Source: Ignavibacteria bacterium (GTDB lineage Bacteria > Bacteroidota > Ignavibacteria > Kapaibacteriales > Kapaibacteriaceae). From it: a stretch of DNA of 64,000 nt. Under the pieces are notes generated by a model that saw only the letters and a program-made list of their open reading frames with translations, searched no databases and had not been told where the DNA came from. Shown one piece after another: positions 37,255 to 45,199 of this stretch; the first letter of the stretch is position 1; the number at the start of each line of letters is the position of its first letter. Position numbers and translations under genes: made by a program. The stretch spans positions 1 to 64,000 of the forward strand of contig JABMNI010000069.1 of assembly GCA_013204605.1 (NCBI GenBank), given 5' to 3'.

Positions 37255-38069
37255 TCCATTACGCTAATCTGATATATATGCGGCCAATTTTTTCCCGTCA
37301 CGTATATCGCCTTTGTTTTTGTGTTGTAGGCAATTCCGTTTAACACGTCGGTGTTTGCCGTTCGCTCTGAATCATCTAACAATCCGGTCAGGTCTACCAC
37401 CGACTTCACAATTCCGGTGCGAGGATCTATTCGAACTATGTTGTTGGTCCGCCAAACATTTGCCCAAATTTCGCCTTCTATCCACTCGAGTTCATTCAGG
37501 TGGTTGCACGGCAGACCGTTTAGCATTACTCCCACGGATCCTAACATGTGTCCGTCGGTTGCATCGCGCTGTGTAATAACGTGCGTTCCGTTGCTCATGT
37601 ATAATGTAGTTCCATCTGTCGTTAAACCCCACCCTTCACCTGCGTACAGAAACTGTCCAATTTTTTCCAGCTTCTTGTCATCAAAAATCATAGTGAGTTG
37701 ATTCAACCAACTCAGCACAAAAACCTTTCCATCAACAACGGCTAGACCCTCTCCAAAAATTCTCGCTTCAAGCGGCTGAAGCGTTAAAATTTTTCCCGTT
37801 GCAACTTCAACTCTACGAACAGAAGATGTTCCATATCCACCCGTGCTTTCGTAAAAAACTCCGTTGTGAATTTGAAGTCCTTGCGTAAATGCCTTTGTGT
37901 TGTGCGGAAGCACGCGTTCCACCTTGTACGACAGAATTTTTGCTGTAAGGGGCTTTGTGGGAGCTTCCACTTCTAACTTTACCGGTGTAAGTTTTGCTGC
38001 TTCCTGTTGGCATCCTACTGCTACCAAAACAACAAGTGCTGCGCAAAGAATGTTCGTGAGGTTTTTCAT
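37251..38069 (-). CDS. Glutaminyl-peptide cyclotransferase lipoprotein
   Basis: 272 residues. The lipobox is VAVG|C at about residue 20. The beta-propeller body has VLPHNTKAFTQGLQIHNGVFYESTGGYGTS, here split as AFTQGLQIHNGVFYEST and GGYGTSSVRRV, typical of plant-type glutamine cyclotransferases, plus LEWIEGEIWANVW and VLNGIAYNTKTKAIYVTGK. It cyclises N-terminal Gln to pyroglutamate in the periplasm. Most predicted signal-peptidase I products in this window begin with Gln, so they are its likely substrates; the enzyme is essential in some Bacteroidota. It is coupled to the downstream phosphatase. Confidence 0.9.
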   Translation of the reverse strand: MKNLTNILCAALVVLVAVGCQQEAAKLTPVKLEVEAPTKPLTAKILSYKVERVLPHNTKAFTQGLQIHNGVFYESTGGYGTSSVRRVEVATGKILTLQPLEARIFGEGLAVVDGKVFVLSWLNQLTMIFDDKKLEKIGQFLYAGEGWGLTTDGTTLYMSNGTHVITQRDATDGHMLGSVGVMLNGLPCNHLNELEWIEGEIWANVWRTNNIVRIDPRTGIVKSVVDLTGLLDDSERTANTDVLNGIAYNTKTKAIYVTGKNWPHIYQISVME

Positions 38070-38136
38070 ATCGCTTCAAAAGTACTAACCCCAACGCCAA
38101 GCCATCCGGTTTGTTTTGTAAGTTTGCGTCATCAAA

Positions 38137-39246
38137 ATGCAGCATTATTCAGCATCCAAGCGCATCCTACTCCTAGGGTTATTCACACTTCTTACCAGCC
38201 TTTGTTTTGCTTGTGGTGGCAACTTCGGTACAGAGGAGGTGGCAGACCGCGTTTGTGCCGACTCTTTAGAAAAAGTGGCGGAAATGCGTGCAGCTCACAT
38301 AGACAGCCTTCGAAATAGATTCGGGCCGATTAAGTATTCTAGAGTTCACGTTAGTAATTCAAGGGTGCTGGATAGCATTCGCCGAACGTTCGCGAAAACA
38401 TCTGATACATGGCTGAACTACCGGGTATTGACCCTACTTAACCGGAAGGACCTTCAGTTTGTGAGAATTGGAGATTCGCTGGTTTTGCCCGACAGCGTTG
38501 TAAAGGACCTTCGGGCGTACTCAGTTTTTCCGCAGTACTACCCCGCGGCCGACACTATTCCCAAGCTCTTGTTAATCAGCAATGTTTGGCAATCTTATGC
38601 CTGTTATAGGTATGGCGAATTGGTCCGATTTGCCGCCGCTAATACCGGATCTGAGCGTAAGCCCACGCTTCCAGGTAGATACGCTGTCAACTGGAAACAA
38701 ATCAAACGCCTCTCGAGTTTAGATAGTACTTGGGTATTGCCCTTTACCATAAACTTTCATCAGTACGCGGGAAACGCGTTCCATCAATTTGAGATGCCTG
38801 GAAGGCCCGTTTCACATTCGTGTGTTAGGCAGTTTTTGGTTGATGCTGAGTGGTTGTATAAATGGGTTCGGCCCGCCAAACTGGATTCGAATCGGCGACC
38901 TATTCCGTTCACAGGAACACCGGTAGTCATCATAGACTACTTTGATTATTCCCGACGTAGGGGTGGTGATTGGTTGGAGTTGGCTAATAACTCACCCGTG
39001 GTAAAATCGATGCCGGCCGATCCAATGTCGACCGAAGAAGCCTTGATACCTATGAGCCAAATTCCCAAGGACGTCAGAGGAGCCCTTCCTAACAGGAAAA
39101 TGAATCTTGCTGCCGATAGCATACTTCGGTTTCGAGGGGTAATACGAGATCATGTTTCGTTATCAGAGAGCATCGACTTCAATAAGTTGCGTCGTGCGAA
39201 ACGCGCGGCTCAGGAAAAGAACAAAGTAAAACGTGACAGTCTGTAG
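38137..39246 (+). CDS. L,D-transpeptidase (YkuD) lipoprotein
   Basis: 369 residues. The lipoprotein signal has lipobox LCFA|C near residue 25. A LysM-like segment is at about 95-130 (NYRVLTLLNRKDLQFVRIGD). The YkuD core ends in HQFEMPGRPVSHSCVRQFL, with the catalytic Cys in SHSCVR; most relatives have SHGC(I/V)R, so the Gly-to-Ser change is a small oddity. It would form 3-3 crosslinks in peptidoglycan or attach proteins to it. The C-terminal ~100 residues are basic and poorly conserved. It starts a plus-strand block, divergent from glutaminyl cyclase by 67 bases. Confidence 0.85.
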   Translation: MQHYSASKRILLLGLFTLLTSLCFACGGNFGTEEVADRVCADSLEKVAEMRAAHIDSLRNRFGPIKYSRVHVSNSRVLDSIRRTFAKTSDTWLNYRVLTLLNRKDLQFVRIGDSLVLPDSVVKDLRAYSVFPQYYPAADTIPKLLLISNVWQSYACYRYGELVRFAAANTGSERKPTLPGRYAVNWKQIKRLSSLDSTWVLPFTINFHQYAGNAFHQFEMPGRPVSHSCVRQFLVDAEWLYKWVRPAKLDSNRRPIPFTGTPVVIIDYFDYSRRRGGDWLELANNSPVVKSMPADPMSTEEALIPMSQIPKDVRGALPNRKMNLAADSILRFRGVIRDHVSLSESIDFNKLRRAKRAAQEKNKVKRDSL

Positions 39247-39393
39247 GCTTGATTAAAGTAAGTATTCCTCATACAAAAACATACCGGAAACCAAATTTTA
39301 GCGGTAAATCGTGTTTCTAAATGAAACCCGCAGTACAACAATCTTTAAAAACAAGAGTTATTTACGCGCGTACTTGGTTATTTTTGCCGGTAA

Positions 39394-40032
39394 ATGGCAA
39401 TCAAAAAACCAAAATGGTATGTAGTGTGGACCGGGCACAGTCCAGGGCTATACTCTTCGTGGGAAAAGTGCAAAGATCAAGTTGATGGCTTTCCTGGTGC
39501 TAAGTACAAGGCGTACGATACACTTACACAGGCAAAAGCGGCTATGGAATCAGGTATTCCAGCTTCGTTAATGCGTAAAACAGCCGCCGAAAGACTGGCC
39601 GAAAAGAAGCCCAGAAGGGGCAGGGGACCGGTTGTTCCCTCGGTTTCTGTGGATGCTGCATGCAACATGACCACCGGCGAAATGGAGTATAGAGGCGTGG
39701 ATACCGCCACGGGAACCGAACTTTTCCGCATGGGTCCATTCTCCGATTCCACAAATAATATAGGCGAATTCCTGGCCGTTGTTCACGGACTAGGAATGCT
39801 GGCCCGCCAGGAGAGTACAATTCCCGTGTATACGGATTCGCGCACGGCCATGGCCTGGGTAAAACAGCGCACCGCTAAAACCACTATAAAGCGTACGAGA
39901 AAGAATACCGACGTTTTTGCGCTTATGGAGCGAGCCCAAGAATGGCTTCGAGCAAATGATTACCCTAATCGAGTTTCGAAATGGGAAACGGATAAATGGG
40001 GTGAAAACCCAGCAGACTTTGGACGCAAGTAA
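39394..40032 (+). CDS. rnhA: Ribonuclease HI with N-terminal viroplasmin (Cauli_VI) domain
   Basis: 212 residues. Residues 1-50 (KWYVVWTGHSPGLYSSWEKC, YKAYDTLTQAKAAM) form the hybrid-binding viroplasmin domain. Residues 75-212 form the RNase H fold with acidic residues in SVDAACNMTTGE, NIGEFLAVVHGL and YTDSRTAMAW. It cleaves RNA in RNA:DNA hybrids such as Okazaki primers and R-loops. A 147-base AT-rich gap precedes it. A TATTTTTG box lies just before the ATG, but no -33 partner is visible. The stop is close to or overlaps the start of dut. Confidence 0.9.
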   Translation: MAIKKPKWYVVWTGHSPGLYSSWEKCKDQVDGFPGAKYKAYDTLTQAKAAMESGIPASLMRKTAAERLAEKKPRRGRGPVVPSVSVDAACNMTTGEMEYRGVDTATGTELFRMGPFSDSTNNIGEFLAVVHGLGMLARQESTIPVYTDSRTAMAWVKQRTAKTTIKRTRKNTDVFALMERAQEWLRANDYPNRVSKWETDKWGENPADFGRK

Positions 40033-40045
40033 TAATCCCGCAACA

Positions 40046-40507
40046 TTGCAGAACGTAAATGTTGTTTCGGTAGATATAAACGTTCTTCCCCATGGCGCCC
40101 ACCTTCCTTTGCCCGCGCCGGCCACTTCGGGCTCGGCTGGCATGGACGTTTTTGCCGCAATCAGTGAGCCCCTTGTGCTTGTTGCTGGCGGAATAACTCG
40201 TGTGCCTACCGGAATTGCTATTGCCCTTCCCGCCGGTTTTGAGTGTCAAGTTCGCTCCCGCAGTGGCCTTGCCGCAAAAAATGGAGTGTTCGCTTTAAAT
40301 GCACCCGGAACTGTCGACAGCGATTATCGAGGCGAAATTCAGATTATTCTAGCAAACTTTTCTGCCGAAAATTATACCATCGAACCCGGTTCAAGAATTG
40401 CCCAATTAGTTGTTGCCGCCTACTCAGCCGTAGCCTGGAACAGCGTAGACTCGCTTGATTTAACTGAAAGGGGCGATGGGGGATTTGGTAGCACCGGAGG
40501 ACACTGA
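40046..40507 (+). CDS. dut: dUTP diphosphatase
   Basis: About 153 residues from a TTG at 40046. The frame is also open upstream to ATGs at 39956 and 39917 inside rnhA, but nothing before VDINVLPHGAHLPLPAPAT looks like dUTPase. Trimeric dUTPase motifs: SGSAGMDVFA, RSRSGLAAKNG, NAPGTVDSDYRGE, PGSRIAQLVV and the C-terminal RGDGGFGSTG lid. It hydrolyses dUTP to dUMP and pyrophosphate, protecting DNA from uracil. The stop is followed two bases later by rpiB. Confidence 0.9.
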   Translation: MQNVNVVSVDINVLPHGAHLPLPAPATSGSAGMDVFAAISEPLVLVAGGITRVPTGIAIALPAGFECQVRSRSGLAAKNGVFALNAPGTVDSDYRGEIQIILANFSAENYTIEPGSRIAQLVVAAYSAVAWNSVDSLDLTERGDGGFGSTGGH

Positions 40508-40509
40508 GC

Positions 40510-40953
40510 ATGACAGTTAGCATTGGTTCTGACCACGCCGGCTTTGAATACAAAACGGCTCTGATTGCACTTCTCAAGGAGTTGCATCATACAGTAATTG
40601 ATGTTGGCACAAATTCTACCGACCGTGCAGACTACCCTGATTACGGCGTAGCCGCTGCCAAACTAGTCAGTAACAAGACCGCCGATTACGGCGTTATTAT
40701 TTGTGGTACCGGGATTGGTATCAGCATAGCTGCAAATAAGGTGAACGGTATTCGTGCCGCAAATTGCGTTACCGTAAAAATGGCTCAACTTGCCCGACAG
40801 CATAACAATGCTAACATGGTTGCCATCGGCCAACGCCTAGTAAACATCGAACTCGCAAAGAAGATTGTATCGGAATTTTTATCTACGCAATTCGAAGGCG
40901 GACGCCACACAGCCCGGGTTGAAAAAATTCACAAGCTGGGAGACATAGGTTGA
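40510..40953 (+). CDS. rpiB: Ribose-5-phosphate isomerase B
   Basis: 147 residues, full length. SDHAGFEYKTAL, DRADYPDYGVAAA, IICGTGIGISIAANKVNGIRAA (catalytic Cys in ICGTG) and NNANMVAIGQRLV match RpiB. It interconverts ribose 5-phosphate and ribulose 5-phosphate in the pentose phosphate pathway. The stop TGA overlaps the TTG start of bshB1 (TTGA), so the two are translationally coupled. Confidence 0.95.
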   Translation: MTVSIGSDHAGFEYKTALIALLKELHHTVIDVGTNSTDRADYPDYGVAAAKLVSNKTADYGVIICGTGIGISIAANKVNGIRAANCVTVKMAQLARQHNNANMVAIGQRLVNIELAKKIVSEFLSTQFEGGRHTARVEKIHKLGDIG

Positions 40954-41681
40954 ACTGCGACGTGATGGTTGTTTCGCCGCACCCCGATGATGCCGAAATA
41001 GGCTGCGGCGGTGTGATTAAAAATCTCACAGACCTTGGTAAGAGTGTGGTGTTTGTGGATTGTACTCGTGGCGAATTGGGTACAAGGGGCTCGGCAGAAC
41101 TTCGAGCAACAGAAGCTGAATCTGCTGGAAAAATTCTTGGTGTTTCCAATAGAGTAAACCTTGAAATGCCGGATTGCGCGGTTGAGTACAACACGGCTAC
41201 CGTACATAAGCTTGCAACTGCCATTCGAAAATTTACACCTTTGCTCGTTTTAATTCCGCCTCCGCAAGAACGCCATCCTGATCATGTTGCTGTCCATCAA
41301 ATTTGCAAAGCCGCCAACTTCGTTTCGGGTGTAAAGAACGTTCTGTTGTCAGATAACGGAAATGACTTATCAACGCACCGCGCAAAGACCTTGGTGTGTT
41401 ACCAACTGCAATACGACTTCCCATCGCTCCCTGATTTTTACGTTGATGTTACGGACACATTCAAGTCAAAGATGGACGCAATATTGGCCTATCAGTCTCA
41501 GTTTCACGTTGAAAATTCTAAGCATAACACCGAGCCCCCTACATTTATATCGCGTCCGGAGTATTTGTTGGAACTAGAGGCGCGTGCGCGGTATTACGGC
41601 AGCCGCATAGGCACCACGTATGCCGAGGCGTTTTTCTGCGTAGAGCCGCTGGGGCTGTCCTCACTCTCGGTCCTGTTGTAA
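40950..41681 (+). CDS. bshB1: Bacillithiol biosynthesis deacetylase BshB1
   Basis: 243 residues, starting at TTG (MNCDVMVVSPHPDDAEIG). PIG-L family motifs: SPHPDDAEIGCGG (zinc), CTRGELGTRGSAELRATEAE, and PPPQERHPDHVAVH (zinc/active site). It removes acetate from GlcNAc-malate in bacillithiol synthesis, a low-molecular-weight thiol used by Bacillota and many Bacteroidota/Chlorobi-type bacteria instead of glutathione. bshA and bshC are not in the window. One copy of the dispersed motif AAGGGGCT encodes part of TRGS. The stop is one base before rsmH. Confidence 0.93.
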   Translation: MNCDVMVVSPHPDDAEIGCGGVIKNLTDLGKSVVFVDCTRGELGTRGSAELRATEAESAGKILGVSNRVNLEMPDCAVEYNTATVHKLATAIRKFTPLLVLIPPPQERHPDHVAVHQICKAANFVSGVKNVLLSDNGNDLSTHRAKTLVCYQLQYDFPSLPDFYVDVTDTFKSKMDAILAYQSQFHVENSKHNTEPPTFISRPEYLLELEARARYYGSRIGTTYAEAFFCVEPLGLSSLSVLL

Positions 41682-41682
41682 C

Positions 41683-42609
41683 ATGGCTCGGCTTTCCGAA
41701 GAACAATATCATGTTCCGGTAATGCTTACGGAATGCATGGACCTGCTCAGCATACGTTGTGGATATACATACGCAGATGCCACATTAGGCGGAGGTGGGC
41801 ACAGTGCAGAAATATTGAAGCGTATTGAAGAACAATGTGCACGATCAACAGACCAAACGGGACTGTTAATTTCAACCGATGCCGATGAAGTAGCAATTGC
41901 CAAATGCACCTCAAGGTTCGCTGAGTATTTAGATGTTCAGCCTCCGCTGTTCAAAATTGTGCACGCAAATTTTTCAGAATTGCCGAGCGTTTTAGAGGGC
42001 CATATATTAGGCGGCGTGTTGTTCGATCTTGGAGTATCATCGTTTCAATTCGATCATCACGAACGTGGTTTTTCGTTTCGTGCAAATGCCCCGTTGGACA
42101 TGCGGTTTACGCCCACAGGCAAGAATGCGGCAGACATAGTAAACACCTACTCCGAGGCCGAGCTGACGGATATATTTTACCGGTACGCCGAGGATCCGTC
42201 GTCGAGAAGAATTGCAAAAGTTATCGTACAAAGTAGAAATCTGTCGCCAATTTACACTACGTTCGATTTGCGAGAACTAGTAGTACAGGTAGTGCCAACG
42301 CAACATCAGTCCAAAACCATGGCGCGTATTTTTCAGGCGCTTCGAATTGAAGTCAACAACGAGCTACAGCGTCTCGAGTCAACGCTGCATCGAATGATTC
42401 AAATGCTAGCACCAACCGGTAGAATAGTGGTAATGAGTTACCACTCACTCGAAGACGGAATTGTTAAAAACGTTTTCAAGGAATACTCAGATGCCTCAAG
42501 CAAGGTTGTATCCCTTCTAACAAAAAAACCGATTACTCCATCCGCAAACGAGGTTTCTCAAAACCCACGTTCCCGGAGCGCACGCTTAAGAGCGATTGAA
42601 CGATTGTAA
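41683..42609 (+). CDS. rsmH: 16S rRNA m4C1402 methyltransferase
   Basis: 308 residues. N-terminus YHVPVMLTECMDLL, SAM motif ADATLGGGGHSAEIL, GVLFDLGVSSFQFDHHERGF, FRANAPLDMRF, VVMSYHSLEDGIVKN and the C-terminal NPRSRSARLRAIERL are all canonical for RsmH (MraW). It N4-methylates C1402 in the ribosomal decoding centre. It normally opens the division/cell-wall (dcw) cluster, but here it follows bshB1 and is followed directly by murF without ftsL, ftsI or murE. Its last codons overlap an alternative murF start. Confidence 0.97.
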   Translation: MARLSEEQYHVPVMLTECMDLLSIRCGYTYADATLGGGGHSAEILKRIEEQCARSTDQTGLLISTDADEVAIAKCTSRFAEYLDVQPPLFKIVHANFSELPSVLEGHILGGVLFDLGVSSFQFDHHERGFSFRANAPLDMRFTPTGKNAADIVNTYSEAELTDIFYRYAEDPSSRRIAKVIVQSRNLSPIYTTFDLRELVVQVVPTQHQSKTMARIFQALRIEVNNELQRLESTLHRMIQMLAPTGRIVVMSYHSLEDGIVKNVFKEYSDASSKVVSLLTKKPITPSANEVSQNPRSRSARLRAIERL

Positions 42610-42619
42610 TTTGCACCTT

Positions 42620-44005
42620 ATGCAAGAAGAGGCTGTTTTCACATATTCCGATTTGGTGCAAGTGGTAGGCGCACAAAACCTACGGCTCGACGCAAACTTC
42701 GCGGCACGGGGCGTTAGCACCGACACTCGCACGTTGCAACCGAACAGCATTTTTGTGGCGTTGAAAGGCGAAAACTTTGACGGACACGATCACGTAGAAA
42801 ATGCTTTTTTAAAGGGGGCTTCTGCAGCCGTTGTAAGCGAAGAGTTTTATAATCAACACAGCAGAAACAAACAACTTATCAAGGCGCCGCAGTCGCCACT
42901 GAACACTCTTGGTGCACTTGCGTGGTATCACCGCCGGCGGTATGAAATTCCTGTGATTGCCATTGCGGGGGCAGCCGGTAAGACCTCTACCAAGGAAATT
43001 GTAGCGCACGTATTGAGCAGAAAGTTCAACGTGCTTAAAACGGCCGCTAACTATAATAATCAAATTGGAACTCCACTTACTTTGTTGGAGCTGACTCAAG
43101 AGCACAGTGCAGCAGTAGTTGAAATTGGTACCAACCAACCCGGCGAAATTGAAATACTCGCAGCCATGGTACAGCCCACTCATGGTTTGATTACCAACAT
43201 TGGTAAGGAACACTTAGAACAGTTAATTGATATCGATGGCGTGGAAACTGAAGAGCGAGCATTGTTTGATTATTTACACGACCACAGTGGAATTTGTTTT
43301 GTAAACGTGGATGATGAGCGCCTGGCTAAGTACGCGCATCAGGTGGGCAGGGCAATTACATTTGGATTGACGCGAGAAGCCGACATTACGTTGTCGGTAA
43401 GTTATGATGGTGAGTTGAATCCCAAGCTGAGCATAGTGAAGGGTGCATTCACCTTTAATGCCACTATGCAAACTCCCGGAATTGCTGCTGCACTCAATGC
43501 TACATGTGCCGTTGCAATCGCATGGGCATTAGGCATGAACGCTGCCGAAGTTCGCCACCAACTTCAATCATATCAGATGCCGGCATCGCATGGCTATGGC
43601 AGAATGAATGTAGTTACATTGACACTCGGAACCATCCTAAACGATACGTATAACGCCAACCCTGATTCGATGCAACTTGCATTGCAGACTCTACACCACC
43701 ACCCTTCGGCTAGAAAGATCGCGGTACTTGGCGACATGCTAGAATTGGGTCCGACCTCAGAGGAAGAGCACATGCAGGTATTAGATTCTGCTTGTGCCGT
43801 TTCGGATCTGGTAATTCTGTATGGCGAAGAATTTCGTCGTGCTGCCGATCATATTTCGCACAGTAATATTGTCTGGTGTGGAACAATCAACGGGTGTGTA
43901 AACGAGGTAAGGGGCTGTGTGGATGCGGATTCGGTTATCTTGGTCAAAGGATCACGCGGAATGGCAATGGAAAATGTGGTTTTGCAACTAACTTCTGGCA
44001 ACTAA
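42620..44005 (+). CDS. murF: UDP-N-acetylmuramoyl-tripeptide--D-alanyl-D-alanine ligase
   Basis: 461 residues from the ATG at 42620; a TTG at 42596 inside rsmH is also in frame. Mur-ligase motifs: GVSTDTRTLQPNSIFVALKG, IAGAAGKTSTKEIVAHVLS (P-loop GxxGKTS), NYNNQIGTPLTLL, VEIGTNQPGEIE, DTYNANPDSM and AVLGDMLELG. It adds D-Ala-D-Ala to the UDP-MurNAc tripeptide in the cytoplasm. It sits directly between rsmH and mraY. Two copies of the dispersed motif occur in it, encoding LKGAS and VRGCV. Confidence 0.96.
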   Translation: MQEEAVFTYSDLVQVVGAQNLRLDANFAARGVSTDTRTLQPNSIFVALKGENFDGHDHVENAFLKGASAAVVSEEFYNQHSRNKQLIKAPQSPLNTLGALAWYHRRRYEIPVIAIAGAAGKTSTKEIVAHVLSRKFNVLKTAANYNNQIGTPLTLLELTQEHSAAVVEIGTNQPGEIEILAAMVQPTHGLITNIGKEHLEQLIDIDGVETEERALFDYLHDHSGICFVNVDDERLAKYAHQVGRAITFGLTREADITLSVSYDGELNPKLSIVKGAFTFNATMQTPGIAAALNATCAVAIAWALGMNAAEVRHQLQSYQMPASHGYGRMNVVTLTLGTILNDTYNANPDSMQLALQTLHHHPSARKIAVLGDMLELGPTSEEEHMQVLDSACAVSDLVILYGEEFRRAADHISHSNIVWCGTINGCVNEVRGCVDADSVILVKGSRGMAMENVVLQLTSGN

Positions 44006-44020
44006 TCAACGGACAAATTC

Positions 44021-45151
44021 ATGCTGTATCAGTTAGTACTTTGGTTAAAGACGTTTACAGACTTTCCCGGAATAAACTTGTTCGGCTTTGTGACTTTCCG
44101 AGCTGCCGCAGCCGCGATATTTGCGTTGTTGATTTCGTTGTTGGTTGCGCCTAGAATTATCCGCGCCTTGAAAAAACTACAGATTGGTGAGCAGGCTAAA
44201 CCGGAGTTACAGGCCGTTGGGCAACATGCCACCAAGGCTGGTACGCCTACCATGGGTGGTTTGATAGTGTTAGCTGCCATTATCATACCTACGGTACTGT
44301 TGGGTAATATCTTGAACATGTATATCGTGATGGCGGTGTTTGTAACAGTGACACTGGGGGCTGTGGGATTCCTAGATGACTATTTAAAGGTAATCAAGAA
44401 GTTGCCCAAAGGGCTAATAGGTAGGTACAAAATTGTTGGTCAGGTTTTCACCGGATTGGTTGTTGGTTGTTCGATCTATTTCTTTCCTGAGTGGTATTCC
44501 ACTACGCTTAGTAGCGTGAGCACGTTAACCACCGTTCCATTTCAAAAGATGATCAACTTCGATTTTGGAATAATGTATATCCCTATTGTGGTGCTCATTA
44601 TTACGGGTACTAGTAACGCTGTAAATCTTACCGACGGACTAGATGGACTCTGCATTGGAACTGTCGGAATAAGTGCGTTAACGTTAGCTGTGGTTGCATA
44701 CTTCAGTGGTAATGCATTTTTTGCGGACTATATCAACATCATGCACTTGCGTGGTACAGATGAATTGGCAATATTCTGCGCTGCAATAGTTGGTGCGGTT
44801 ATGGGATTCTTGTGGTATAATTCGTACCCGGCACAAGTATTTATGGGCGACACCGGATCACTAGCACTTGGTGGTGCAATTGGTGTGTTGTGCGTACTCA
44901 TCAAAAAAGAGTTTCTTTTGCCAATTGTAGGTGGAGTGTTTTTTGCGGAGACGCTTTCGGTTGTACTTCAGGTATTGTATTTCAAATACACCAGAAAACG
45001 ATATGGCGAAGGGCGACGAATATTTAAGATGGCGCCATTGCACCACCACTTTGAAAAAAGTGGTTGGCACGAATCGAAAATCGTGACTAGATTTTACATC
45101 GTATCCATTATGTTGGCCATTTTAACGATGGCCTCGTTCAAGGTCAGGTAA
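44021..45151 (+). CDS. mraY: Phospho-N-acetylmuramoyl-pentapeptide transferase
   Basis: 376 residues with about ten transmembrane helices. Motifs: ATKAGTPTMGGL, GFLDDYLKVIKK (catalytic Asp pair), NAVNLTDGLDGL, FMGDTGSLALGG and APLHHHFEKSGWHESKIVTR. It transfers phospho-MurNAc-pentapeptide to undecaprenyl phosphate to form lipid I. The start lies 15 bases after murF. The cluster ends here: the next gene is a convergent TonB receptor rather than murD/ftsW. Confidence 0.97.
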   Translation: MLYQLVLWLKTFTDFPGINLFGFVTFRAAAAAIFALLISLLVAPRIIRALKKLQIGEQAKPELQAVGQHATKAGTPTMGGLIVLAAIIIPTVLLGNILNMYIVMAVFVTVTLGAVGFLDDYLKVIKKLPKGLIGRYKIVGQVFTGLVVGCSIYFFPEWYSTTLSSVSTLTTVPFQKMINFDFGIMYIPIVVLIITGTSNAVNLTDGLDGLCIGTVGISALTLAVVAYFSGNAFFADYINIMHLRGTDELAIFCAAIVGAVMGFLWYNSYPAQVFMGDTGSLALGGAIGVLCVLIKKEFLLPIVGGVFFAETLSVVLQVLYFKYTRKRYGEGRRIFKMAPLHHHFEKSGWHESKIVTRFYIVSIMLAILTMASFKVR

Positions 45152-45199
45152 AGTGGATTCCGGTTTTTGAACCACAAAGCCCCCTACAAAGAGATTTCA

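Noticed and set aside
38119-38126. TAAGTTTG as the -7 box of the L,D-transpeptidase promoter
   Set aside because: No TTTG-like -33 element lies 19-21 bases upstream, and the predicted leader would be almost absent.
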